DNA from: Rivibacter sp049446155
Lineage (GTDB): Bacteria; Pseudomonadota; Gammaproteobacteria; Burkholderiales; Burkholderiaceae_C
Assembly: GCF_049446155.1 (NCBI RefSeq)
Contig: NZ_JBMSEE010000003.1
Location: 1-64,000 of the forward strand
Direction of reading: 5' to 3'
Length of the DNA stretch: 64,000 nucleotides
Both the position numbers and the translations under genes were made by a program. Of this stretch, positions 36,406 through 44,038 are shown in pieces (the stretch's first letter is position 1; the number at the start of each line of letters is the position of its first letter). A model generated the notes under the pieces. It had not been told where the DNA came from. It saw only the letters and a list, made by a program, of their open reading frames with translations, and did not search any database.

Positions 36406-37011
36406 TCATCGCAAAGTGCCGCCGGCCGCCGTCGTGCGGCACTTGAGCGCCTCGCGCATCCAGGCCAGCGCGGCATCCTTGCGCTCGGCCGATTCGGCCG
36501 CCGTGCAGTCCTCGGGCACCCACAGGCGGTAGCCGTGAACGTAGGCATCGGCCGCGCTGAACTGCACGCACAGGTCGGTGGCCAGGCCGGCGATCACCAG
36601 TTCGCGCGCGCCGATCTGTTCGAGCAGCTGGTCCAGCGGCGTGCCGTAGAAGGCCGAGTGCCGCGGCTTGAGCACCGCGAGATCGTCGCGGCGCGGCGCC
36701 AGCAGGCGCACCAGCGCCGCCGCCGGCCCGCCGCTGCGGCGGCAGCGCGCGATCACACCGCGAAAGTCCGATTGCCAGTGGCCGAAGTTGTCGTTGACGT
36801 AGATCGCCGGCACGCCCTGCTGCGCAAGCCGGCGCTTGAGCGCCGCGGTGCAGCGCGCGGCCGCGACCGCCGGCGCAGCCAGGTCCTCGGCGCCGTCGAA
36901 CTGCAGCGGGTTGATCAGGTCGACCAGCAGCAGCGCGACGCGCGAACGCGGCAGCGCCGGCGCGAGCACGCCCTGCGACGCGCGCCGGGCCTTGGCGGCG
37001 GCCGCTCTCAA
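36406..37011 (-). CDS. Isochorismatase-like cysteine hydrolase
   Basis: 201-residue protein with the family catalytic triad Asp31 (ALLLVDLINP), Lys115 (VLKPRHSAFYGTPL) and Cys148 (GLATDLCVQFSA). Members hydrolyse amides or ethers such as nicotinamide, ureidoacrylate or isochorismate; the exact substrate is open. Translation appears to start at a TTG overlapping the DUF6496 gene stop (TTGA); no ATG exists before the first conserved strand. 7 bases upstream of glycerate kinase. Confidence 0.82.
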   Translation of the reverse strand: MRAAAAKARRASQGVLAPALPRSRVALLLVDLINPLQFDGAEDLAAPAVAAARCTAALKRRLAQQGVPAIYVNDNFGHWQSDFRGVIARCRRSGGPAAALVRLLAPRRDDLAVLKPRHSAFYGTPLDQLLEQIGARELVIAGLATDLCVQFSAADAYVHGYRLWVPEDCTAAESAERKDAALAWMREALKCRTTAAGGTLR

Positions 37012-37202
37012 TGGCTGCGCGAGCCCTTCTTGGGCGGCGGCACCTTGGCGCCGGCCTTGCGCGCCTCGGACAGGCCGATCGCCACCGCCTGCTTGCGGCT
37101 CGTGACCTTCTTGCCCGACGTGCCCGAGCGCAGCGTGCCGTGCTTTTGCTCGTGCACCGCCCGCTCGACCTTCTCGGACGCCTTCTTGCCGTACTGGGCC
37201 AT
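37008..37202 (-). CDS. DUF6496 small basic protein
   Basis: 64 residues, strongly basic: MAQYGKKASEKVERAVHE, GTLRSGTSGKKVTSRKQAVAIGLSEARKAG and a Lys/Pro tail. This is the DUF6496 pattern (QAVAIGLSEARK). The charge suggests nucleic-acid binding, but the role is not known. Coupled to the isochorismatase-like gene. Confidence 0.8.
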   Translation of the reverse strand: MAQYGKKASEKVERAVHEQKHGTLRSGTSGKKVTSRKQAVAIGLSEARKAGAKVPPPKKGSRSH

Positions 37203-37227
37203 GTCGTTCTCCCGTTCTGGCGTCGCG

Positions 37228-37848
37228 TCAGCGCTGCCGCTTGAGCATGCGCTCGCGCGACTGCTCCGCGCGCGACGCGCCGATCGCCGTCTCGACCTGC
37301 TTGACCTCCTCGGGCGGCGGCAGCACGGCCGGCATGCCGAGCGCGTCGATCCACAGCTCGCGGCACCAGCCTTTGGAGTGGAACAGGTGGTGGTCCTCGT
37401 CCTTCATCACCTCGTCGTGCGCCTTCTTCAGCACTTCGGCGGCGCGCCCGCTCTGGCGCTCGGCGAAGTGGCCGAGCAGCTGCCAGTTCAGGTGGTCCTT
37501 GGTCTCGGCCAGCACGACGCACTCGCAGGCCACGCGCTCGGCCGCGCTCGGCGTCGCGCGCGTCTGGGCCATGCGCATCGCCTCGACGAGCGACTGGCCG
37601 AGATGCGCGACCACCTCGCAGCCCGGCGTGCGCGCGCCGGCGTCGAGCCCCAGGTCCTCGAACACGCCCAGCAGCACCTCGTGGTGCGTGCGGGTCTGCT
37701 CGAGGTACTCGCCCCATTCCTTCTTCAGGTCCTCGTTCTGGGCGCATTCCAGTGCCGCTTCGTAGATCTGGATGCCGCCGGCCTCGGTCTCGAGCGCCTC
37801 GTACAGCAGTTCCTGCAGCCGTTGCGCATCCGTCGCCTTGGATCCCAT
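37228..37848 (-). CDS. Ferritin-like di-iron protein
   Basis: 206 residues, mainly four long helices. Metal-ligand candidates: E-xxx-Y in LETEAGGIQIYEAALE, EYLEQTRTHHEVL, AETKDHLNWQLLGHF and DEVMKDEDHHLFHSKG. This matches ferritin-like/rubrerythrin-related stress proteins. It is followed 25 bases later by the DUF6496 gene; together they resemble stationary-phase or stress modules. Function in this organism is inferred only. Confidence 0.75.
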   Translation of the reverse strand: MGSKATDAQRLQELLYEALETEAGGIQIYEAALECAQNEDLKKEWGEYLEQTRTHHEVLLGVFEDLGLDAGARTPGCEVVAHLGQSLVEAMRMAQTRATPSAAERVACECVVLAETKDHLNWQLLGHFAERQSGRAAEVLKKAHDEVMKDEDHHLFHSKGWCRELWIDALGMPAVLPPPEEVKQVETAIGASRAEQSRERMLKRQR

Positions 37849-37952
37849 GGGTATGCCCCTTTCGATGGTTGATGCCGCGCCGACGCGGCGGCGGCGTGGC
37901 CGGCTCGGGCAAGGGTCGTTCCCGCAGCGCGGCCGGCGCGGCGCCTCGCCAC

Positions 37953-37971
37953 GGTTTCTCTAGGAGAAACC
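37953..37971. promoter_or_regulatory. Perfect 8-bp dyad in a divergent promoter region
   Basis: GGTTTCTC-TAG-GAGAAACC, in the 207 bases between the divergent ferritin-like and acyl-CoA synthetase genes. It is AT-richer than its surroundings and placed upstream of both starts, so it is better read as an operator than a terminator. Nothing else is recognised in 37849-38055. Confidence 0.45.
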
Positions 37972-38055
37972 CTGGACTGTCCGAGCTCTGACAGTTCATC
38001 GCCGGGCGGGCTGCTCCACTGGGCGCCACAGCACGCTGCGCATGGAGACAACCGC

Positions 38056-39714
38056 ATGAGCCCCACCGCGTTCTCGAACGGCCTCGACCGCAACCTCGCC
38101 AACCACGTTCCGCTGAGCCCGCTCGGGTTCCTGGACCGCTGCGCCGATGTCTATCCGCAGCGCGTCGCCATCGTCCACGGGCCGCAGCGCCAGACCTGGT
38201 CGCAAACCCGCGAGCGCTGCCGCCGGCTGGCGTCGGCGCTGGTCGGGCGCGGCGTGCGGCGCGGCGACACGGTCTCGATCCTGGCCCCCAACACGCCCGC
38301 CATGCTGGAGGCGCATTTCGGCGTGCCGCTGTCAGGCGCGGTGCTCAACGCGATCAATTGCCGGCTCGACGCGCCAGGCGTCGCCTTCATCCTGCGCCAC
38401 GGCGAGGCCAAGCTGCTGCTCGTGGACAGCGAGTTCGCGGCGCTGGCGGCGCGCGCCGTCGCGCTGCTCGAGCACCCGCCGCTGGTGATCGGCATCCACG
38501 ACGCGCTGGGCCCGCAAGGCGTGTCGATCGGCGCGACCGACTACGAGTCGCTGCTGGCTGAAGGCGACCCCGCGTTCGCCGGCGTGCCGCCGGCCGACGA
38601 ATGGGCGCCGATCGCGCTGAACTACACCTCCGGCACCACCGGCGATCCCAAGGGCGTGGTGGCCAGCCATCGCGGCACCTACCTGATGAGCCTGCTGCAG
38701 TTCACCAGCTGGCCGCTGCCGCGCGACCCGGTCTAGCTGTGGACGCTGCCGATGTTCCACGCCAACGGCTGGTGCTTCACCTGGGCCATCACCGCGGCGG
38801 CCGGCACCCACGTCTGCCTGCGCAAGGTGACGGCGCCGGCGATCTTCGAGGCGATCGCCGAGCACGGCGTCGATCACTTCTGCGCCGCGCCGACCGTGAT
38901 GGCGATGCTCACCGATGGCCCGGCACAGGGCCGCGAGCCGCTGCCGCGCCGCGTGAGGGTGCTGACCGCGGGTTCGCCGCCGCCAGCGGCGGTGCTGGAA
39001 AAGGTGTCGGCAATGGGCTTCGAGGTGGACCACGTGTTCGGCATCACCGAGGTCTGCGGCACGCCGGTCAGCTGCGCCTGGCAGCCGGCCTGGAACGAGC
39101 TGCCCGCGGGCCAGCGCTCGCGCCTGCAGTCGCGCCAGGGCGTGCGCGCCGCGGCGCTCGAAGGGCTGATGGTCGCGGACGCGCAGACGCTGCAGCCGGT
39201 GCCGCACGACGGCCGCACCGCGGGCGAGATCCTGATCCGCGGCAACACGGTGATGATGGGCTACCTCAAGAACCCGGCCAGCACCGCGAAGGCCTTTGCC
39301 GGCGGCTGGTTCCACACCGGCGACATCGCGGTCGTCCATCCGGACGGCTACCTGCAGATCACCGACCGCGAGAAGGACATCATCATCTCGGGCGGCGAGA
39401 ACATCTCGTCGGTCGAGGTGGAGGACGTCTTGCACCAGCATCCCGCCGTGCTCGGCGCGGCCGTCGTGGCCAGCCCCGACGACAAGTGGGGCGAGGTGCC
39501 CTGCGCTTTCGTCGAGCTGCGGTCGGATGCGGCGTCGGTGAGCGAGGCGCAGCTGGTCGAGTTCTGCCGCGAACGGCTGGCGCACTTCAAGTGCCCGCGG
39601 CAGGTGCGCTTCCTCGCCTTGCCGAAAACCGCGACCGGCAAGATCCAGAAGTTCCGCCTGCGCGAGCTTGCCGGCAGCCGCGAGGCGATCACGCGGCTGG
39701 CCGGCGAGGCATGA
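38056..39714 (+). pseudogene. AMP-binding acyl-CoA synthetase interrupted by an in-frame TAG
   Basis: The frame reads as a normal ~552-residue acyl-CoA synthetase except for a TAG codon at 38734-38736 (codon 227). Before it: the P-loop YTSGTTGDPKGV. After it, in the same frame: LWTLPMFHANGWCFTW, FGITEVCGTPVS, GEILIRGNTVMMGY, GDIAVVHPDGYLQITDREKD and the C-terminal catalytic lysine KTATGKIQKFRLRE. In relatives the interrupted position is typically Tyr (YLWTLPMFHCNGW), so a single TAC/TAT to TAG change explains it. Either a recent nonsense mutation, a sequencing error or suppression; no other damage is visible. It activates medium-chain or methylmercaptopropionate-like acids in relatives. Confidence 0.85.
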
Positions 39715-39739
39715 GACCAGGGCCAGGACGACCATTGCG

Positions 39740-40417
39740 ATGACGATCACCCTTTATCACTGCATGAGCGCGCGCTCGTTCCGGCCGCTGTGGATGCTGG
39801 AGGAACTGAGGCTGCCCTACCAGCTCAAGATGCTGGCCTTCCCGCCCCGGCTGACGGCGAGCGCCTACCTCGAAGTCAATCCGCTGGGCACGATCCCGGC
39901 CTTCCTCGACGGCGCCACGCGCATGACCGAATCGGCCGCGATCTGCCAGTTCCTCGCCGCGCGGCACTCGCCGCGGGCGCTGAACGTGGAGGTCGACGAA
40001 GCGGACTTCGGCGCCTACCTGAACTTCCTGCACTTCGGCGAAGCGACGCTGACCTTTCCGCAGACGCTGGTGCTGCGCTACGGCCGCTTCGAGGCCCCCG
40101 AGCGCCAGCAGCCGCAGGTCGTCGAGGACTACACGCGCTGGTTCCTGTCGAGGCTGCGCACGCTCGAGCCGCTGCTCGCGGCGCAGGCCTTCGTCTGCGC
40201 CCGGCGCTTCACGGCGGCCGACATCTCGGTCGGCTACGCCCTGATGCTGGCCCAGCACATCGGACTGGAGGCCTCGTTCAAGCCGGCCGTGCGGGCCTAC
40301 TGGGAGCGGCTGCAGCAACGCGAGGGCTTCGCGCGCGCGCTGGCCGCGCAGGAGCGCGCCGCGGTCGAGCAGGCGGTGCCGGTGATGCACGTGGCCACCG
40401 CCACCGGCCCGTTCTGA
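39740..40417 (+). CDS. Glutathione S-transferase family protein
   Basis: 225 residues: thioredoxin-like N-terminal domain (ITLYHCMSARSFRPLWMLEELRLPYQL, EVNPLGTIPAFLDG, MTESAAICQFLA) and helical C-terminal domain (FTAADISVGYALMLAQHIGL). The MSARS segment provides a Ser as the usual catalytic residue. The ATG at 39740 is chosen where the first strand begins. It follows the broken acyl-CoA synthetase by 26 bases and probably shared its transcript. Substrate unknown. Confidence 0.88.
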   Translation: MTITLYHCMSARSFRPLWMLEELRLPYQLKMLAFPPRLTASAYLEVNPLGTIPAFLDGATRMTESAAICQFLAARHSPRALNVEVDEADFGAYLNFLHFGEATLTFPQTLVLRYGRFEAPERQQPQVVEDYTRWFLSRLRTLEPLLAAQAFVCARRFTAADISVGYALMLAQHIGLEASFKPAVRAYWERLQQREGFARALAAQERAAVEQAVPVMHVATATGPF

Positions 40418-40421
40418 AGCC

Positions 40422-41180
40422 TCAACCCGTCTGGGCGGCCCGCTGCAGGCGGGCCAGGTCCAGCACTTCCACGCGCCCGTAGCCGACGCGGATCAGGCCC
40501 GACTCCTGCAGCTCCTGCAGCGAGCGATTGGTGATCTGGCGCGACAGCCCGCTCAGCCGCGCGATGTCCGATTGCGAGATCGCCAGCTTGGGCGAGGTGT
40601 TCGGATAGAGCTGCGGGTTGAACAGCTCCGACAGGCAGTACGCGACCCGCGCGGTCGAGTCGTTCAGGCGAAAGTTCTCCACCAGCGCGACGTAGTGCGC
40701 GAGCCGCGCATTGAGCTGGTCGATCAGCCAGCGGCTGAAGGCCTGGCTGCCCTCCAGCAGCTCGAGGAAGACCTGGCGCGGCACGAACACCACCACGCTG
40801 TCGCGGATCGCGATCACCGAGTACGGACGCGGTTCGCCCTTGAGCACCGCGCCTTCGCCGAACCAGGCACCGGAGGGCACGCCGGCGAAGGTGGTGGTGC
40901 GCCCGTCCGACGCGATGGTCTCGAGCTTGAGCATGCCTTCGGCGACGCCGAGCCAGTGCTGCGCCGGCGAGTTGCGCACGCAGACGGTCGCGCCGGCCGC
41001 GAAGCGCGACGTGGTGGCTTCGTTGCGCACGCGCCGCAGCTGCTCGGGCGACAGCGCCGTCGCCCACGGGGACGCGGCCAGGAACGCGCTCGTCGGTTCG
41101 TCGGTCACGGTGAAGGCGGTGATTGCGGTCGACCGGGACGAGGATTCTCTTCGAGGGATCTCGCAGACGATGAGACTCAA
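40422..41180 (-). CDS. Crp/Fnr-family transcriptional regulator
   Basis: 252 residues: N-terminal cyclic-nucleotide-type sensor beta-roll (about 50-150, FAAGATVCVRNSPAQHWLGVAEGML, GAWFGEGAVLKGE), dimerisation helix, then an HTH with ISQSDIARLSGLSRQITNRSLQELQESGLIRV. The FNR cysteines for an iron-sulfur cluster are absent, so it is not an oxygen-sensing FNR. The first ~25 residues are poorly conserved and the start could be later. It is divergent from a small exported repeat protein. Target genes unknown. Confidence 0.85.
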   Translation of the reverse strand: MSLIVCEIPRRESSSRSTAITAFTVTDEPTSAFLAASPWATALSPEQLRRVRNEATTSRFAAGATVCVRNSPAQHWLGVAEGMLKLETIASDGRTTTFAGVPSGAWFGEGAVLKGEPRPYSVIAIRDSVVVFVPRQVFLELLEGSQAFSRWLIDQLNARLAHYVALVENFRLNDSTARVAYCLSELFNPQLYPNTSPKLAISQSDIARLSGLSRQITNRSLQELQESGLIRVGYGRVEVLDLARLQRAAQTG

Positions 41181-41221
41181 CCTGCTCTACGCCAGTTTGT
41201 GCGGCGCAGCAAGGTTGCCGC

Positions 41222-41239
41222 TATACTAGGGTTATCCCT
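41222..41239 (+). promoter_or_regulatory. Candidate -10 box with an AGGG-N4-CCCT dyad
   Basis: TATACT at 41222-41227 is a good -10 element, about 92 bases before the small-protein ATG. It is followed directly by AGGGTTATCCCT at 41228-41239, an interrupted dyad that could be an operator at the transcription start. The neighbouring divergent gene is a Crp/Fnr regulator, but the dyad is not a Crp/Fnr consensus. Confidence 0.45.
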
Positions 41240-41319
41240 TACCAGGGATGTCGGCTACCCGTTGCGGGACTGCCGGTCGCCCGACCGGCCGCCATCCACG
41301 ACCTGTCCACGGAGTACCC

Positions 41320-41613
41320 ATGAACCGCATCCAAGCCTTCGCCGCCGCCATCACCCTTGCGCTCGGCCTGACCACGACCCACGCCTCGGTGCTGGGCAAC
41401 GAAACGACCGCCGTCGCGAGCCGCGCCGAGGTCTACGACGTGTTCCACGACCGCGCCACGGACTTCGTGTTCGTGAAGCTGCCCCAGGGCTGGGCCTTCG
41501 CCGGCCGCGACGGCGGTCTCGCGTCGCACGAGGTCTTCCACGACGCCGCCACCGGCTTCGTCTTCGTGAAGCTCTCCGGGGGCTGGAAGTTCCTCGGCCG
41601 CAACGTGGCCTGA
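41320..41613 (+). CDS. Small exported protein with two tandem repeats
   Basis: 97 residues: a signal peptide (about 1-22, AAAITLALGLTTTHA) and a mature part made of two ~26-residue copies: VYDVFHDRATDFVFVKLPQG then SHEVFHDAATGFVFVKLSGG, each ending in W-x-F-x-GR. GGAG precedes the ATG. No known family. It is probably periplasmic; the repeat looks like a beta-hairpin duplication. It faces puuD convergently with a 13-base gap. Confidence 0.75.
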   Translation: MNRIQAFAAAITLALGLTTTHASVLGNETTAVASRAEVYDVFHDRATDFVFVKLPQGWAFAGRDGGLASHEVFHDAATGFVFVKLSGGWKFLGRNVA

Positions 41614-41626
41614 GCCGCCGGGCGGT

Positions 41627-42829
41627 TCAGCGCGTCGGCGCGCCCGCCTCGAACCAGCGCCCGATCAGGGCGCGCTCCGCCTCGGTGATCTGCGTCGCGT
41701 TGTTCAGCGGCATGAGCTTTTGCACCACCGCCTGCTGGTAGACCTGCTGCGCGTGCTGCGCGATCAGCTCGGGCGTGTGCAGCGCGACGTTCTTGTTGGC
41801 GAGCTGCGCGTTGTGGCACATCACGCAGCGCTGCTCGATCACCACCCTCACCTGCGCAAAGCCCGGCGGCGCGGCCTGCGCCGCGGCCGACGTCGGTGCC
41901 GGCTTGAGCCACACGGCCACGGCCGCCAGCAGCAGCGTCCCAGCGATCGCAAAGCCCCACGGCGCGGGCCGGCCCGCAACCTTGCGCTGGTGGCGCGCGA
42001 CGAAGAAGTGCCGGATCAGCGCGCCCGCCAGCATCATCAGCGCCAGCACCAGCCAGTTGTGCCGGTGGCCGTAGAGCGTGCCGTAGTGGTTGCTGAGCAT
42101 CGAGAACAGCACCGGCAGCGTGAAGTAGGTGTTGTGCACGCTGCGCTGCTTGGCGCGCTGGCCGTGGACCGGATCGACCGGCTCGCCGGCCTTCATCTGC
42201 GCGATCACCTTGCGCTGGCCGGGAATGATCCAGAAGAAGACGTTGGCGCTCATCGCCGTGGCCATCATCGCGCCCACCAGCAAGAACGCGGCGCGCCCGG
42301 CGAACAGCTGGCAGGCCAGCCATGAGGCGAACACGACCACCAGCGCGACGAGCACGCCGACCGCCTTGTCGGCCGCGGCGCCCATCATGCGCAGGCTCAC
42401 GCGGCAGATCGCGTCGTAGACCAGCCAGAACACGGCCAGCAAGCCCAGCGCCGCCGCGATCGCCGCGGCCGGCGACCACGCGTGCACGCTCTTGTCGATG
42501 AGGAACGTGCCGGCGTTGAAGAGGTACAGCACCGTGAGCAGGCCGAAGCCGGTCAGCCAGGTCGAGTAGCTCTCCCAGTAGAACCAGTGCAGGTGCTCGG
42601 GCAGCGCCTTGGGCGCGACGAGGTACTTCTGCGGGTGGTAGAAGCCGCCGCCGTGCACGGCCCACAGCTCGCCGCTGACACCCTTGTCCTTCAAGGCCGA
42701 GTCGGTGGGCGGGGTAAGGCTGTTGTCGAGAAAGACGAAGTAGAACGAGGAGCCGATCCACGCGATCGCGACGACCACGTGGGCCCAGCGCAGCAGGAGG
42801 TTGGCCCAGTCGAGGAGGTAGGCGTCCAT
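41627..42829 (-). CDS. puuD: Membrane urate hydroxylase with cytochrome c domain
   Basis: 400 residues. Eight or so transmembrane helices form the urate oxidase membrane domain (DWANLLLRWAHVVVAIAWIGSSFYFVFLDNSL, HGGGFYHPQKY, HLHWFYWESY, VFFWIIPGQRKV). A C-terminal cytochrome c domain has haem motif CVMCH at 335-339 and a likely axial Met at about 373 (KLMPLNN). It oxidises urate to 5-hydroxyisourate, with electrons going to the respiratory chain through the haem. It follows uraH by 16 bases, and a TGTATACA palindrome abuts its start codon, where no ordinary ribosome-binding site is visible. Confidence 0.93.
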   Translation of the reverse strand: MDAYLLDWANLLLRWAHVVVAIAWIGSSFYFVFLDNSLTPPTDSALKDKGVSGELWAVHGGGFYHPQKYLVAPKALPEHLHWFYWESYSTWLTGFGLLTVLYLFNAGTFLIDKSVHAWSPAAAIAAALGLLAVFWLVYDAICRVSLRMMGAAADKAVGVLVALVVVFASWLACQLFAGRAAFLLVGAMMATAMSANVFFWIIPGQRKVIAQMKAGEPVDPVHGQRAKQRSVHNTYFTLPVLFSMLSNHYGTLYGHRHNWLVLALMMLAGALIRHFFVARHQRKVAGRPAPWGFAIAGTLLLAAVAVWLKPAPTSAAAQAAPPGFAQVRVVIEQRCVMCHNAQLANKNVALHTPELIAQHAQQVYQQAVVQKLMPLNNATQITEAERALIGRWFEAGAPTR

Positions 42830-42839
42830 CTGTATACAG
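42830..42839. promoter_or_regulatory. CTGTATACAG palindrome at the puuD start
   Basis: Perfect 10-bp palindrome in the 16-base gap between uraH and puuD, immediately before the puuD ATG. It shares TGTATACAG with the site at 43271. It fits a GntR/FCD-type operator, and the adjacent regulator gene is of that family. Confidence 0.65.
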
Positions 42840-42845
42840 ACTGGC

Positions 42846-43199
42846 TCACGAACCGCGGTAGGTCGAATACGCCCACGGGCTCGCCAGCAGCGGCACGTGA
42901 TAGTGCGCCGACGCATCGGCGATGCCGAAGTCCAGTGGCACCTCGTCGAGGAAGGGCGGCTCGGGCAGCGCGGCACCTCGGGCACGGAAGTAGGACCCCA
43001 CCGAAAACACCAGCCGGTAGCGGCCCGGCAGCAGCGCGGCGCCCTCGAGCAGCGGCGCGTCGGCACGGCCGTCCTGGTTGAGCGTGAGGGTCTTGACCGG
43101 CTCGGCGCCGTTCGCGCCCAGCCGATAGAGCGCGACGGCCATGCCCGCGGCCGGTGAGCCGTGCATGGTGTCGAGCACGTGGGTGGTGAGCTTGCCCAT
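42846..43199 (-). CDS. uraH: 5-hydroxyisourate hydrolase
   Basis: 117-residue transthyretin-like enzyme that opens 5-hydroxyisourate to OHCU. The N-terminal LTTHVLDTMHGSPAAGM contains the catalytic His7, and the C-terminus ends in the family tetrapeptide YRGS (114-117), preceded by YHVPLLASPWAYSTY. Length is exact for the family. First gene of the uraH-puuD transcript, divergent from the GntR regulator. Confidence 0.94.
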   Translation of the reverse strand: MGKLTTHVLDTMHGSPAAGMAVALYRLGANGAEPVKTLTLNQDGRADAPLLEGAALLPGRYRLVFSVGSYFRARGAALPEPPFLDEVPLDFGIADASAHYHVPLLASPWAYSTYRGS

Positions 43200-43270
43200 G
43201 CGGAACTCCGTGGCGCGAACTGCAGGTTGAACGCGCGGGTTGAAAGCGCGGGTTGAACTTCGCGGCAAAG

Positions 43271-43278
43271 TGTATACA
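43271..43278. promoter_or_regulatory. TGTATACA palindrome in the uraH/GntR divergent region
   Basis: TGTATACA at 43271-43278 (GTGTATACAGT in context), 72 bases from the uraH start and 26 bases from the regulator start. Together with the identical core at 42830-42839 it is a candidate operator for the GntR/FCD regulator, controlling itself and the urate genes. Confidence 0.7.
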
Positions 43279-43303
43279 GTCCAGAACACAAAACAAGCTG
43301 CCG

Positions 43304-44038
43304 ATGGCCGCCGCCCCTCGCCCCGCCCCCCGCTCGATCGCCGCGCGCCGCCGCGCCCCGGCCACGGCCGGCGTGACCACCACCGAGCGCATCGTCGAGT
43401 CGCTCACCACGGCGATCGTCGAGCGCCGGCTGATGCCGGGCACCAAGCTGGTCGAGCAGAAGCTCGCCGACATCTTCAAGGTCTCGCGCACCCTGGTGCG
43501 CCAGGCGCTGATGCAGTTGAGCCGCGACAAGCTCGTGACGCTGTCGCCGGCGCGCGGCGCCTTCATCGCCACGCCCAGCGTCGAGGAGGCGCGCGAGGTG
43601 TTCGAGGCGCGCCACCTGATCGAGTCGGCGCTGATCCAGCGGCTGGCCAAGAGCATCACGCCCGCGCAGGTGGCCGAGCTGCGCGAGCACCTGCGCGAGG
43701 AGCGCGCCGCGGTGCAGCGCACCGACGTGCCGGGGCGCACGCGGCTGCTGGCGGACTTCCACGTCGTGCTGGCGCGCATGCTGGGCAACCACACGCTGGC
43801 CGAGCTGATCGAGGACCTGCTGTCGCGCTCGTCGCTGATCTCGCTGATGTACCAGTCGGCCCACTCGGCCGAAGCCTCGTTCGCCGAGCACGTGGCGATC
43901 GTCGACGCGCTCGAGAAGCGCGACGCCAAGGCAGCGCTCAAGCTGCTCGAGGCGCACCTGCACAACGTCGAGCACAACCTGCGGCTTCATCCGCGCGTGC
44001 CCGATCTCGAAACGGCGCTCAAGCCGCTGGCGCAGTGA
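43304..44038 (+). CDS. GntR-family (FCD) regulator of urate/allantoin genes
   Basis: 244 residues: a basic N-terminal tail (1-25), winged helix (about 26-90, RIVESLTTAIVERRLMPGTKLVEQKLADIFKVSRTLVRQALMQLSRDKLV) and an FCD ligand domain (about 105-225, VFEARHLIESALIQRLA, DFHVVLARMLGNHTLAEL). ATG 43304 is used; an earlier ATG at 43253 would run translation through the TGTATACA operator. It overlaps the next gene (puuE) at its stop, so it is co-transcribed with allantoin genes. The effector is probably a purine breakdown product. Confidence 0.87.
   Translation: MAAAPRPAPRSIAARRRAPATAGVTTTERIVESLTTAIVERRLMPGTKLVEQKLADIFKVSRTLVRQALMQLSRDKLVTLSPARGAFIATPSVEEAREVFEARHLIESALIQRLAKSITPAQVAELREHLREERAAVQRTDVPGRTRLLADFHVVLARMLGNHTLAELIEDLLSRSSLISLMYQSAHSAEASFAEHVAIVDALEKRDAKAALKLLEAHLHNVEHNLRLHPRVPDLETALKPLAQ

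Noticed and set aside
38734..38736. TAG read as pyrrolysine
   Set aside because: The protein family does not use pyrrolysine, the position is normally tyrosine, and no pylTS-like gene is seen. A nonsense mutation or read error is simpler.
43253..43303. Longer start for the GntR regulator at ATG 43253
   Set aside because: This would place the TGTATACA operator inside the coding region and adds residues without family similarity; ATG 43304 precedes the conserved domain.
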